Shown one piece after another: positions 45,421 to 58,880 of a stretch of DNA of 64,000 nt. This stretch comes from Heterobilharzia americana. Taxonomy: Eukaryota > Platyhelminthes > Trematoda > Strigeidida > Schistosomatidae. The DNA lies in assembly GCA_944470555.2 (NCBI GenBank), contig OX104128.1, positions 63,557,257 through 63,621,256 of the forward strand, read 5' to 3'. The translations under genes and the position numbers were made by a program. A model generated the notes under the pieces. That model had not been told where the DNA came from. It was given only the letters and a program-made list of their open reading frames with translations, and made no database searches. Position 1 is the first letter of the stretch. Every line of letters begins with the position of its first letter.

Positions 45421-48359
45421 AACAGTGTGCTCAGTGGTGACAATGAGAATCAGGAATGGAAAAGAAAAGAGAAAAAAGGTGAACCGACGACTCAGTAAGT
45501 ACACGGGACGTACCTGCATTTAGTTACAAAAGATAACTGACAAATGGTGGGGCTTATTAACGAAGAGATGAGGCAGTCTAGAAACCGAAACCGGAAGGCG
45601 AATGAGCAAGATCTCAAATGCATTACAAGTCGCCGCAAAACCAACCTCACACGTTTCTTCAATGTGCCATACAAACTAACCTTTACAGACGGTGCTGAGT
45701 TCCAGTTCAATCACTACAATCGTTGCGGTCCACGGGAACACCAACAGCTTCACACCAAGGCCTTTTGAATACGCCGTCCCTGATTCGGTTGGTCAATAGT
45801 TTGATGGTTGTAATATGGCAGCCTCTCCAGCCTAGTGACCGCACCATCGACACCTTCTACAGCCCTTTTCCCATTCAGCTCTCTGGACGTCTGGCTGAGA
45901 CTTCCGCGTGCTCACCATAATAAAAACAGACTGAACGTGCATAAAATTTGAGGAGTGAATAGCTGTGCATTGAATAAATGGAGCACGTACAGCCTGCAGC
46001 ACACTAAGGAAAGTTGGGATAAAGATTATGGACAACACATTCATTGTTGGATTCCCATCTTTTCTGTACCCGCTGCTTCGTCTTTCCTTCTTGATGTAGG
46101 TAAACACTTCAGCTTTGAAGGTCAGACTGGCCGTGGATGAAATTACCTTCCCAGGGGTGGTAACCGGTTTTGTAGCACTTTACTCACCGGTGATTGAATA
46201 CTGTCATTTCAGTTACAACACCAAACCGCAAAATACAAAAAACTATGGATGTCTACTAGACGACAACTTCATAATCATCGAAACCCAGGATGGACGATGA
46301 AAAAGAACAGGAAAACCTGAAAGCTGCCAACCACAATGTTACAATGAGTGGAGAAAATGGCTGACAAAATTTTCCGGAAGCAACCTTGACGTGTCTTAAT
46401 AAACCTACTACGGTTGAATGCTGGAGTTGGAAAATGCAGGTACTCGGCCAGAAATCATGACATGCGGGCAGACTGTCAACCTTTTATTAAATAAATAACT
46501 GTGACAATTCAGGAGCCTTACGTTATCACTTATAATCAGATCATGGCAAGCATAATAATGGGATTATTGAATTCAAGCTGTTCTATTCTTCAGGCAACAT
46601 GCGCAGTGCCTAATGCAAACCCTTGTCTGGTGAATGCAAAAACCGTACCTACTTGTACCCACTGTGTCATTCTATGCATACTTCCGCTGGCATTTTTCAT
46701 TTTATTAACATGCAGCCTATGTCTTCCGGCGAATGAGTTGATGGGGAGTAACTTTTCCGGCAACCCAGAAATATGAGATTTACACAGGAATTTATTTATG
46801 TATTTACAAGCTTTGTGCACCTGGCTATTCAGGGACAAATAAGTGCCATTATAACAGCTTCGATTGACTGGTTACAACAGACTGAATAACTGCATCGTAA
46901 GTAGACATCCTGCATTTTACACTATTGGTGACCATGTGCAGCGTTCTTGGTGCATTTCATTATCATGACTTAAAGAACTTTACAGCGTACTGGACGGAGT
47001 TATAGAAGCCACCAACCATGATACATGGTTAGGGTTTTCAAAAGAACTTGCGCGGCCCAGCACTGTAGTTGCTGGGTCCGTATCTGAGCTCGATCTTAAT
47101 GTCAAAGCTCTTTACATAACGTCGCCGTATTACTATCCAAAGTAATGCTGATCCACCTGCATCAGTGTTGAAATACAGGACAACCCAAATTATAAAATAG
47201 GATGTTCTATTATAGACAAGACAAAAATTCAGAACCAGTAGGGATGCGATGGTACGTTTGAAACGAAGAGAAGTGTCTAATATATCAACGAATGCCAAAT
47301 ACGATTTCCGGTTAGCAAGACCTGCCCTGGCACACGGATGCAATACGGATGTATCCCAAAGCCTCAATGAAAGGCTATAACTTCAGAGGCAAACTGAGCT
47401 GGAGGTGAAGCGCACACAACTGTCGACTATAGATGGTGGCTAGAAATTGTTGGTCGTTATTCTCCGACCCACTAACTGAGTGAGTAAAGAACCCACTGAG
47501 AGAGCCGAAGTTACTGACGATGTCGAGGGCTCGCGCTGCTGAACAGGATTAAGCAACCGTTCAGCGTTCTCAGGTATCAACTGCTCTCCAGCTGATGACT
47601 GTTTCGGGTGGACGCCACCTCGCAAAAATGAATCCAGACAAAGGCCAAAGTAAGATGCAACTTAAGGAACTTATAAAAAGTTGCTGAGTTTACAAGCAAA
47701 ACGCAGTACGCCCGTTACCACCACTATGAAAAATAATTAAGCTTATATGTGAAAACGTAAACTGAGACAGTGTATATCCAGAAAAGAAATTAGGAACCGA
47801 ATGCTCGAAATGATGTGGGCCAATAAGCTGAAAATGAATAAACGGTTTCTGAAGCTTTCGGGGCCATACATATACTTTTTTTGAAGGGTCTGATAAATTT
47901 TGAGGGCTGTGTGCAGGTAGAAAGTCAAAGGAATGAGAAACATAAAAGTTAAGTGCATCATCAGTCAATGCGACGCTATCAGAGGCACGGTGCTTGAACG
48001 TAACGTTCAGGCCAACAGCTTCGTCTTTCGGTCATAGCGCTTCGAGCAACTTGTCGGTTGTTTATGACTCTGTAGGTATATGCCCTCACCACTTTCAGTC
48101 TGCCAAAGCGTTTGAGAGTATTAATGCAGCGTCACCCGCTTCTCCAGAATCAGTAGCCTAGGGTTCAACGAGATTTGACACTCATGCTGGTCCTCATAGT
48201 TTCATCGGACTCACTAAGCTGAAGGCACATGCCCAAGCACCCGCCCCATTTGAGATGCCTTCCCGTTACTTTGCACTGGTCGTAATCGACTAGGAAAAAA
48301 GTACTCTGTTTTGAAAGAATTTCATGTACTGAACCAGAAATATGCAGCATTCAAGTAAG
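45421..48359. other. Unresolved, probably LINE-derived
   Basis: Short open frames on both strands (for example 45544-45768 plus, 46501-46776 plus) have no domain I can name. The plus strand near 46985-47120 gives a legible stretch (ATNHDTWLGFSKELARPSTVVAG, then SELDLNVKALYITSPYYYPK) that could be the EN region upstream of the RT at 48360, since orientation and spacing fit. I cannot confirm it. Confidence 0.35.
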
Positions 48360-50250
48360 ACACCGAATGAAAGCACTGGCCGAAGAGCGTAGGGCCCTTG
48401 ACAGTTTGTCCAAAACACAAAGCCTTTGCAGCATCCTGCGAGAGCGAAAAGATGCGAAAGGCTTTTCAGAAAATCATTCACACTATAAGGGTACAGGCTA
48501 CCATGATCTACAGGTGATTTGTGAATTTCTCAGTGATAGGTTTCTGAATGGTACTGATATCCCCCTAGCCCCAGACATCGAGATAGCCACTGCAAGCAGT
48601 AGTACGACGGGTAGCATAGAATTCAGCGTGAGTATCATTAGCGATGCGTTTAAAACCCTGAAGGTAAATGTTAGCTGAGGGACAGATGCAACGTCGCCAA
48701 TAATTCACAGAAAGGCTGGCACGGTATAGCAGTTTTATTGCTCAAAATATTTACCCTCTCAGTAGATCCTGGGATACATTCTGATAAATGGAAAACTACT
48801 TGTATATTACCAAAACATAAGTCAGGAGCCGAGACCGCGGTTGGCAATTACAGACCAATTAATATAACCCCGTCATCTCAAGGATTATGGAAAAGGTGAT
48901 TAAAAACCAAATGTCTGATTACCTGCTGGAATCTCACTCGTCACAATATAGCTCCCTGAAAAGAAGATCCTCCACTACAAACCTGTTCGATTTTTTAACG
49001 GGGTCACTAGAAAAAGGGGTTAGAAAAACCCAGTGATGATACTTTACTTCAACATCACTAAAGCTTTCCACAGGGTCCCACACAACTTGCATATCAATAA
49101 GCTAAGATCCATTGGGATCTGTAATCCACTGTGGGAATGGTTAAAATCCTTTCTCTGCAACCCTTACCGAATAAAAAAAGCGAGTTCAACTGCCTCAAAT
49201 CCTAAGCCAATAACCAGTGGAGTTGTCCAGGGCAACATCTTAGGTCCACTCCTCTCCATAACATACATCAATAGCGTATGTGAGTGTTTCAAGGTAGGCA
49301 AGCCATTCTTATATGCAGGTGACCTAAAAGTTGTATACACGCCTAAGCAGTGACTCATCCCCGACTATTAGCTCCACGCAAGAGGAACTAAGATATGTTA
49401 GCAAATGGTCCAACACCTGGCGACTCGAATTTAACGCGGAAAAATGAGGCTGGATATGCATACGTGACTACGCACTCAAGCAAAACTTAATGATAACCGG
49501 GCATTCAAACTCAAAACTGTAGTCCATACAAGACTTAGGGCTCCGATATTCTAACAACCTGACCTTTCTGAGCACACATGCACACAGGTGTCGAAACCAC
49601 GCAAACTTGTGGGTTTCTTATTAAGGAAATTTTATACTACCGAATCTAGAAGTGTCGTGTATAGAATATGTGTCCGACCACTGCTCGAATGCTGTTCATT
49701 TATCTACAGCAGTATACGGGTTACGGATAGACTGAAAGTCAAAGGAGGGCAGAGATACTCTACGATGAGAATACCCGATACGAATAAGGACGTAATATAT
49801 GCCACCAGGTGCAACATCTTAGGACTTGAACCACCATAAAAATGAAGGCTCACACTGAACTTGATACTGTTTTATAAGCTCCTTACAAGGCTAACATAAA
49901 CAAAACTACATACAGATTAAGAAACGTGACTGCAACAGTAGCAATTGAGGATCTCGGAACAGTCGCTAGGGCGAACTTCTTCGGGATAAAACATGCTCAG
50001 ATGTAGAACAATTCACCCGGGGAAGCACGTGAAATGAACACTATGACTAGGTTTATAGGGCAGCTTAGCTCCCCGCCGCAGGGTAGTGCCATAAAAAGCA
50101 CCACCAATACTACTACTAAAACTACAGACATATTAGGCTCTCCCAAGGTATGAACAATTTCAAACCTAGAAGGTGCAGAGACTACACCTGCCTTGTTGAT
50201 TTTTCTACCAAGATTTCAGACGGTTGCAACATGAAGATATCATTTGACTA
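48360..50250 (+). pseudogene. CR1-like LINE no. 4, RT region
   Basis: The frame 48367-48678 (SKTQSLCSILRERKDAKGF, then SIISDAFKTLKVNVS) is the domain before the RT. Then HSDKWKTTCILPKHKSGAETAVGNYRPINITP near 48780, LYFNITKAFHRVPHN motif A near 49040, TSGVVQGNILGPLLS near 49215 and FLYAGDLKVVY near 49310 (YADD reads YAGD). A C-terminal tail at 49588-49839 has KLVGFLLRKFYTTE. Stops separate the blocks. It faces the minus-strand LINE no. 5 tail to tail. Confidence 0.8.
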
Positions 50251-50279
50251 TGAAGAAGCCGGACTATGATGAAAACTTA

Positions 50280-51420
50280 CTAAATTATCTGGAAATCTGA
50301 ACGCCGAGCGAGCAAGGGATTTAACTCGAATCCTCGAGGACCCACATCATCAGGATAACCTTTTATGTTGACAACAGGACGCAGATGGGGAATGTACGTC
50401 AATAATTCTCTCCATTCCACTGTTTTGCGAAGCAATGAAACTGCGCTGCCATGAAAATTATTGTCCATTAAGTAACAATTACGAATCCCTTTCACTCACT
50501 TGCCTCTCTTACCACATGAACATTTATCAGTCCTCCAATCACTCAGGCCTGAAATGGATGTGTTAGAGTGAAGAGGATTATGGGCAGTGTGGTGCATCCC
50601 ATCCATATCCCCTGTGACCCTCGCGTATCGTACTAGATGCAGCTTATGAGAAACCAGGCGATCTTGGTAAAAATTGTACCGGAACCCTGCTACTTTCTTA
50701 GTGACTCTTCTCTGGACCCCATCTCGGATGGCCATGTCCCTCCTCAAGCGTAGGGACATCACAAGCGAACTTTATTCGAGGCGAGGACGAACATAGATCC
50801 CACACACTGAGTTGAAAAGGGCTGCAGCTAGACTCGATAAAGTTCACAAAAGCAACCACATGACCCCACAGGCCCTGCCGGCTTCAAGGCGAAAATGGAC
50901 AAAAGCTCCAGATATGTCGCCTCAAGCTACTTCAGGATCTTGTCTCGTGTTTGAGTGACGGACATTTACTTCGTCCAGAGAATGAGGATAGGAACCACTT
51001 TTATATCTGTCAACAGTTACTTCTCAGAGTTGAGAGGGAGCAGGTTTTCTTCAGTCCAGTTCAAGGCTTTGGAAAGCTCCCATTGGAGGGCCGAAATATC
51101 CCTTGGCTCCTGCACTTTCCCCCAGGACATCGGCACATAATAGGGAATGATAACTAAGGGATTCTGCAAGTCAACGATAAAAGCGAGAAACACTAGTGGA
51201 CCCATAAAAGAACCCTGAGGCAAACCACTCAGCATCGGCAGCCAGTTAGATAGGAGGAGCCAAATCTGACTGCAGCCTACTGTGAATGTGATCTCTCAAG
51301 TAAATTAGTATTTTTCTCATGTGCATCCTTAAGCTGAAGTTTCTGACACGGAACATTACAACCTACCCTGTCAGTATCCTTAAAAAGTCAAACAAACCAG
51401 TATTAATGGACGTTTTCTGC
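50280..51420 (-). pseudogene. CR1-like LINE no. 5, RT C-terminal fragment
   Basis: From 51420 downward: eroded helix before the RT box, then LSGLPQGSFMGPLVFLAFIVDLQNP near 51215, LSKALNWTEENLLPLNSEK near 51030, and a gap where the YADD box should be, which now reads IIPYYVP. The C-terminus reads VQRRVTKKVAGFRYNFYQDRL near 50690 and an end at 50280. It is 5'-truncated and decayed. Confidence 0.75.
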
Positions 51421-53309
51421 TCAAGAGAGGAAAATTGGCTATTCCAAGCCATTCTAAAGCGTAGATATATGTTTATTCAGAGAGAAACTGAACTGCGACA
51501 CAGTAAGTATCCCAAATTTAACTGAATTTAACCAAACGCGCTGTCCTTTTTCAAAGGGTGCCCCTCGAGGTATTGTCGTAGTTTGTGTTGACACGTGAAA
51601 TGGGCTTTCGCAGTTTGTAAGCAGAATAAGCCAGGGTAACCGACTGGTATCGATTCACTTCAATTTCTTCCGCCGAGTTTCACTGATCACTTTTCACTGC
51701 TACTATCGTTATGCATGTGATTCAATCATCTACACCCGTATGGGACGTCTTACCTCTCGAGTTGCCGACTGATAATTGGTAAAATTTCCATTTCGACTGA
51801 AGTATTCCCCGCTGTGTACCTTCCTGTTGTTTTTCTCGTCTCATGATTTCGGCCCTTCACACGTGTTTGTCGGTTGTATTTCTACCACTGTCTTCTGTCT
51901 TCTCCAATCCTTTCTGTAGTTCCTCTTTTTGCTGTATCTCCCCTCCTCATCTAGTTTCCTTGTTTGTCTGCTAGGTTCTCCTGTCGTTCTTTTACGACAA
52001 ACCTGAGGGGGAGTCTGCTGGCAGGACATGTGGAGATCCCATCTGCATCACAATCCCAGGGAGCATCATCCATCGTACAAGTTTAATTGACATCATTCAA
52101 CGACTCTGCTTTTACCTCAGCTACAGCTGATAAGTAGCTGAATCTATTGCATCAGGATCCACACACATTCTAGGACCATCCCCCAGAATAGAGCATTAAA
52201 CTGGAAGACACCAAGTGGTTTAGGTGAGTGGACAAAAAAGATATTGAATTTCGAGAGAACCAGCCTAAGAGAAGATTGAGCAGAAACTTCCGATTCCAAA
52301 GAATCATTCGTCCCTACAGACTTACCGGGAAATGTAACAAAAACGGTAATGAGAATGTCATTTCCGAAATCACTTAAGTGACATTTAAGAGCGCAGAACA
52401 TTTTCCATTGTTTTAACAAGCAACATCCCAAGGCCCTGATACACTCACTGCTGTCGCGCTAAAATGTCACGATGAGGAATGTAAGTGTGATGTAGAGGCA
52501 CAGGGTTTACTCTTGTATTGCTGTGTCAGAAAAGTAAAGAGACTAATGCACGTCTGCGTTCTGTACTTATTAATGCCTATTATGCTAAAGATCCCATTCT
52601 GGTTTAGAACAAGTAGAAATCAGAGTAACGTAACTTGCAATTCTTTCAATTACTGTTGAATACTTATGCAACATGAGAGTTTGTCTTGAAGTTTAAGTTC
52701 TCCTGTTCTACTTATGTGTCCCTTAATCTTGGCATTGAACTAGGTAAAAGAACTGCTCTTACGTGGTAGCTACCACATAAAAACTTCAGGGACTGCAGAA
52801 CGGTCTGTAATAAATTTAGGGCTATCCTGGTAAAGCTTTTTAGCTTAGATTCATCTCTGAGTTGCAGGAGTTGACCCTTCAGTTTATGTCAGCTGGGAGG
52901 TACTTTGATGTGACGTCAGTTCGGCTGAAGGTGCTTTTGAAGCGTGACGCATGCGTAATCGCTGTCCTGTTGTCATACTATGTTGTATGAAGCGGGTTCA
53001 GTTTGCTGATGGGTTACAGACTCCCAGGCTGAAATATATCACTAATGTGTTCAGTCTGACTATTGGTCGGCCGTACAGAGAAAGGTAAACTTCCTGGTAT
53101 AGGTCTGCGTAGGTACAGATACCAGTTGTTGGATACTGGTTGAAATGGTTCAAAATCGATCCCACAGGTGAAGATATATCCACTAACTATTATCAAAGCA
53201 ACCGTCACGCTGAGGTCAGTATTTACGCATTCATCTCTTGGTTTACTACTTTTGATCGCGTTCGGTTTTGTTACTTCGTCTTTCACCTTAGTGCTTTCTC
53301 GTTTAATGG
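51421..53309. other. Region with no gene recognised
   Basis: Minus-strand frames at 52144-52431 and 53014-53286 are open for about 90 codons but show no motif, splice border or host-like codon bias. They may be more LINE leader sequence. Confidence 0.4.
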
Positions 53310-55560
53310 ACTAATATAAGGTTCGACCCCGCCCGGTAGCTGATACCTTGACGTGGTGGTCGGACTTAGATATTACAACGACCTATGCTGGTAGAATGCT
53401 TGTTTCATCTCAGTCCTACCATGCCAGAAATGTCTGTTGGGTGGTGGTTGGACAGAGCAGTTAACATTACAATGGAAATTGCTACACTATGTTAGGTATC
53501 TAGGAGTGAAGTCTCGCTGCTACTAGCTGGGTGAGGTCTGACAGCAGTAAGGAGTCCCCCTAAACGACCAGCAGTGCCACGCCGATACTACCTTCCCAAC
53601 GAGAAGGGGGATTATAAAAGGTCGGCTTCTAAAATACTACACAAAAGGCCATGGGTGACAGACCTCAAGTAGATGTCTCATGAGCCCAGTGGTCACATAT
53701 ATTTTTCTCTTTCAGTTACCTTAAGAATAAATAGCCTTCCGCGGTGTGGGCAGCCGGGAAGTGTCGACCCCCTACACGCTTTTAGTAGCACACAAGACCC
53801 AATCAAACATAACCGGTCCTCGTCAACTCTGTCTCCTCCTTTGCCTTCACCTCCTGATACTTATATGAGACCTCTTTTACCTTACCCAACTTCTCACTCT
53901 GCAACCATTGACAACGATCAAAGCCATCGGAACCTCATTCCTAGTCTCCTAAGACCCAGCTATCGATTTCATGTGGTAGGTTTCAGCGTCCGAACTCTAT
54001 CCAAAACGGACAGCAAGCATAGCTCGCAAAAACTCTGGATTCCCTAACCATGGATATACACTGTCTTTGAAGTACGTATACGAGATTGAAGTGCAGTTAT
54101 TAAGTTGATCTCACCTGGCCATAGTGGAGAATCTTCAAAATTCACTTTAAGCGGATCTGGAGACTCAGTGGCCAGCTCACATAGACTCGTTGGTGTAGAG
54201 CAGAAAGTGCGCTCCACAACTGTCTTCCAGTAAACAGGCATCCATATGCTGTTCGACTGAATGGATCCGTAAGGACCGGGAAAAATCGTGAGACTAGGTG
54301 GTCCATGTGTAACCACCTACGCACCCACTGACTGTAGTTTGCACTATGCAAAGGCTAAATTCTGTGAGGAACTGCCAATTTTGCTACAGAAAGCAAAACG
54401 TTCAGATGACTCTAACGCTTAATTAGGGAAGTTGCGCCACTTGGGAAGGTACCTTGAGGGCGTTTATGGAATCCCACGCCGAAAAACTGACAATAGCCAT
54501 CGTGTCTTGCAATTTTGTGTTGACAATCACTTGCTTTCAGCTAGCACAAACTTCAAGCATGAGGAGATACACTGTCTTACATGGTGTCCACGGAAATCAA
54601 ATGAACGATGAGTATAGATAGATCGTATCGCTATCAGTCAACATTGGCGAGAATCGGTGGACGATTGCCGTTCGTTATAGAGTACCAGTTTGAACACCAA
54701 TCACACCCTGATATGTCTGCACCTTACCTGTCGCAGGTAACGGGCGGTAGCAAAGCTTGTTTATGAAAGATGAAAACATAAGGGATGAGATAACTAAGCA
54801 TTCATCTGAACATGACAGTAATGCTAATCAAGAGGAAACCTGGCGCGATACTAAGTCTGCTGTAGAAACAGCTATGAAGACAGTTGGTATCCTGCGCCCA
54901 AAGGTTAACAAACGTCATTGGGCTTATTCAATATCATCCAAAGTGATTAATGCGAGAATACTGATTCCAGCTGTCTGTGACCATAATAAGGAGGGAAAGT
55001 GACTTAAACGTAAACTGACCAAGAGTTCTCGTTTTGATCGCCAGCAGTGGTGGGTGACGAAAGTGAGACAGACAGAAATGGCATCAGCGTTGGTTAAAAC
55101 TCGGCAATTATATGGGTTTATTGATGCCACCAAGATGAAGACGATGGTGAGTAAAACCACTACCGAATAGGACTGGACGCTGTTAACCTCCCAGGACAGA
55201 TGGCTAGAGCGTTGGGCAGAACATTTTGAAGCCGTTTGGGGAGATACAGACTGCCTGGTTAGGTTCCCCGAAACGAAAGGAATCAGTGATTGATGATTCT
55301 TGCTAACATGGCTGAAAATCGATCACAATGGCGCAAATGTATTCACTACGTGATATCTAATGCTTGAATATTCACGCTGACCTTTATATTCAAACTGCTT
55401 ATTCTCTTACACAACTTAGTCTACTGTGATATCACGCTTTTTCTATCCCTCTGTTCTTCGTATACTACTGTGAAGTGTGACAACTTGAGCCGATGCACCT
55501 GTGTGCGATGTTCTACGTTGATTTCGTCAGTCAGTCAAATGACTAGAAAATAGCAGCTGG
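53310..55560 (+). pseudogene. RTE-type LINE with EN and connector, RT deleted
   Basis: The 5' region (CTTGACGTGGTGGTCGGACTTAG near 53345) and the frame at 53673-54047 match the LINE at 24640. EN runs from FHVVGFSVRTLSKTD near 53970, through TLSGSGDSVASSH, TYAPTDCSLHYAKAKF near 54320 and GIPRRKTDNSHRVLQFCVDNHLL near 54475, to IDRIAISQHWRESVDDCRS near 54630. The connector (ETWRDTKSAVETAMK near 54835; SSRFDRQQWWVTKVRQTEMAS near 55025; RWAEHF-type text near 55210) stops at about 55290. There it joins directly the last codons of the family (ANMAENRSQWRKCIHY) and the 3' UTR, so the whole RT is missing. Confidence 0.82.
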
Positions 55561-55849
55561 GGAATATCAGATGGCAGGCTTAAGACCACAAAGGTAATAT
55601 GCCCTTTTCCATTACCATCATCAGTAATCCATAATTAACTGTGAGAAAGCAATTTTGTAGGCTATATTGAAGCAGATAATAGCCAGTAGGAGGAGGTTAG
55701 CATATACGAGGATCTAACAAATTAAAAATTCATGAACTGTTTCGGTGCAGTATCAATCTAAAATTGAGGAGAAAAAATTACAAGAAATATGTTTACCTGA
55801 TTAGCAAATACGTCTGTAATTATCAGTTATCTGGTATCATAGATTTTCA

Positions 55850-56442
55850 TTGAGTGAGATGACTGGGAGATGTGCTGCGCACACCTAGTCACCGTTTATC
55901 CGAAGTGGGTTTCGGCTGGAAAAAGGTTGAAAACAGCCAGACTGAAAAATGGTATCAAAACATAAAGCTCGGACTGTTAATCTAAGATAAGCAGGGCAAA
56001 GTAAATTTGTAGTGTGGGATCTGCATGAAACCTAGAATCAGTGGTTAAAAATTCCGAGCAATTTGGCTTGCAACCGATCGCAGTGGTGCAGATCCATCCA
56101 TACTTTATCTTCATATTAATCCTTGTATCACGTTTTGTTGTTCACCGTATATTCTCTCTTTTGTCCCATGGCTTTCGGCGCCTTTTAGTTACACTATTTT
56201 CTAGTCTTTCGCCTTGTTGCTTCGTTTCTCGATGTTGGGAGCAGCAATTTAGACAACTATGCGATATCCTATGCTACTACTAACTGACGCAAGTTTAATA
56301 CACACCTAAACAATTTTACTATGCTTCATAGTAGAGCTGGGATATTGTCTGAGCCACCGTACCCAAACAGGTGACTGCCTTAAGAGGCTAGTGTCCAGGT
56401 TTTTGACTTGGAGTCCAGTTCATAAGACTGTGTACCAGGTAA
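55850..56442 (+). pseudogene. RTE-type LINE, 3' end with 3' UTR
   Basis: The end of ORF2 is readable from about 55850 (GRCAAHT, then RSGFRLEKG, then NQWLKIPSNLACNRSQWCRSIHTL near 56030-56100), followed by 3' UTR. The last 132 bases (56311-56442) recur at 59923-60033 except for a 21-base segment (56371-56391) missing there. Confidence 0.72.
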
Positions 56443-57439
56443 ATAACAAAAGCAACAGAAGATGGAAACAGCGAGAAGACTTCAGTTACTTGACTTTCCT
56501 ATCTGCAGTCTGTGGTGGGACCACCAAATAAACTGTACCGACATAATTACAGTTTAGTTCTTTCATCATCATCATATATAACAGTAAAACTGTTGTTTAC
56601 TGAATGATGTTTAGAGCACAACCTAATCCCTGTCATCATTCCATTTAGTTAATAGTGCTTTTTCACCGTTGCACGTAATAAAAAACTAGAATGGAATTAT
56701 ACTCTATTGCAGTACCCAATACCAGTGTACAAAATTTGTTCTTCAAATTAATAGATATAAACATCACTACTTTTATGTGTAGATTACTCATCAAAAGGAG
56801 GTGAATATTTCGAGGTTGTAAATCTTAATCGTTATAGTGTGACTGGGTCGTGTTTTTGTCATAGGAATACAGCGTGTAACCTGACTCGTGATAACTAGAT
56901 TGTATCCAGACCAAGATGTGACATCAGTCAGTGAAGCCTAATATGGGCTGATCTGTTCATCATTGGGTGTGGCTTATGTCAAAACGGGAAGATTCTCATT
57001 ATGAAACTAATCAGAATCACGAATTTTTATATCCACCGTATATATGTCCGTAAACAGCCTATAAGTTGATGTGAATTAAGAATTTGATGTGGTTTTCTGC
57101 ACAGGTGGTTGTCGAATGTACGGTTCAGTTGTGGGTGCATATGTCTACCTGAAAAGTAAAGTGATGTATTAATTAACGTTTCATCACTTCATCAACGCAT
57201 TTTTTTGTCAATAAGCCATTGTACCATGAGTCAGATGGTATTAGTGGTGAGTCAGAAGTAGTTTAATAACAGCAATCCCGAGACTTTGAAAACCAGCAGA
57301 AATGTTTGCTGTCCTAGCAAGTTTATTTCTGAACAGCACTGAAACTGGATATTAAGTGGCTTATGAAATTATCAATTCATCAATTGCCGACACACATGAT
57401 TGTATTTTTTTTGTTTGTCTCTGTGTAATAATTTTATAG
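56443..57439. other. Upstream intron or 5' region of the 57.4 kb gene
   Basis: No further coding exon could be identified in phase with the exon at 57440. Earlier exons must lie further upstream or were missed. Confidence 0.4.
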
Positions 57440-57640
57440 AAACGGGTTCCTAGTTTGGCTCATCTGGGTAGTGAGGATGTTGGGGAAGAAGCTGAGGTGG
57501 ACCTACCAGTGGCATGTACATTTACTGATCAAGCTAAGCAACGCGAACTACACCAAAAGCAAATTAACAAAGCAATTATTGAATCACGTTTAAAGACCAA
57601 AGCGATTCGAAAGGCTAAACATAATCGACAAAAGCAAGCA
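57440..57640 (+). CDS. Unknown basic protein, antepenultimate exon
   Basis: 67 codons starting in phase 0 after the acceptor AATTTTATAG, ending at the donor GCA followed by GTAAGC. The peptide starts KRVPSLAHLGSEDVGEEAEV and goes over to a lysine/arginine-rich helix (QRELHQKQINKAIIESRL, then KAIRKAKHNRQKQA), compatible with a nucleolar or RNA-binding protein. The frame stays open to 57730, but joining there would put the next exon out of frame, so the GTAAGC donor is preferred. I do not recognise the family. The gene's beginning is upstream and was not found. Confidence 0.72.
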
Positions 57641-57842
57641 GTAAGCAAAGTATACATTAGCTTACCGACTTTTTTTAAAACCAACAGACTCATCAGCTTG
57701 AGGAACCAGCTAATCAAGAAATTCGAGTAAGTCTTGTATTTTCGGATATATCAGTTTATTGAAACTTAGTTTTTACCGATTAACGAAGCGAAAAAGTCGA
57801 AGGTGAGCTTTTCTGCTTGCTAACCCTTATGTTCGTAATTAG

Positions 57843-58011
57843 AAAAAAGATTCTTTAGAAGAAGAATTTGACTGTCCGGGATATTTTAGAGTGTCAGATC
57901 ATGTTCATTACAGTGAACCAGAGGACGATTCATCTGTACAAAATGAACTTTCAAACCTGGATGTGTCAACATCGTACTCACCGAATGGAAGCGAATCGAT
58001 TTGCGGTAATG
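57843..58011 (+). CDS. Unknown basic protein, penultimate exon
   Basis: A 202-base intron ends in GTTCGTAATTAG; the exon then begins in phase 0 and runs 56 codons plus one base to the donor GTGAGT. The peptide is acidic and serine-rich (KKDSLEEEFDCPGYFRVSDH, then SEPEDDSSVQNELSNLDV), a probable disordered linker. Only this frame is open; the other two meet stops within 12 codons, which fixes the upstream splice. Confidence 0.75.
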
Positions 58012-58880
58012 GTGAGTTTCTATGTTTGTAATAGTTGTCTGAACCCACAAAGTGGATTTAAATATGACAAACTTAATACTAGTTTATCTAAACTATCATC
58101 GCGTCAAGATTTAAGCACCAACAATCTGATCTGTCTGGCAACTAATTCGCCTCTCCCAAAGTTACATAATGGAATCAATCAGTGTGTTGTATACCTGATT
58201 CAATGTTTAGGGTTCATTTCTCAGTGATTAATTGTAGCTTATTGGTGTCCTAAATACATCAGTAAAAACTTATTTTTACACCTGAAATATTGATATGCAT
58301 GTCACGTTACCAGTGGCAATTAAGATTGTTTATCAGGCTCGAATTATCCGTGTTACAAAAATGGGCATTGTATCCAGATTTAGTGCTGATTATTGTGGTC
58401 TAATAACTTATCTAAATGTCATAGGTATAGAGAATATATACCAGAAAATATTAGGTATAAAGTATTCGATTCTGGCTGTCTAGTCAATGATCAATAGGAT
58501 TTGTTATGAATTGCTCAGCATAGATATTTGGGAAGGTGAACAATTTCATGATAATTGTCACCAATACATACAAGTAAAAGGATCTGACAATTTTAGACAT
58601 TGTCCCGTGTAAATACAATAGTTTTCACACGAAAATTAAAGTGAATAGTTTACTGAGCTTTTGTCGTAGCGCGATCTCTGTTTTCCTGAGACTCAAAATT
58701 GCAGATTTTCCACTGAATATGATTCGTCATGGTTAACCGTTCGTGTGCATGTGTTATATTCTGGACATTGTAAGCCTATTCATCCATCTGAAAAAGTTAA
58801 TAAAAGTGACATTAAGTTTGACTCGTTACCTTCTTAGTATATTTATGGTAACTCGAACACAAGGAGAATGGCTCTGCAAT

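Noticed and set aside
57680..57700. Inverted CTGATGAG motif, hammerhead-like
   Set aside because: No GAAA box or stems around it; it lies in the intron just after a coding exon and is a chance match.
57641..57730. Longer first exon ending at 57726 with donor GTAAGT
   Set aside because: It would join the next exon in a frame that meets a stop after four codons; the GTAAGC donor at 57641 keeps the frame.
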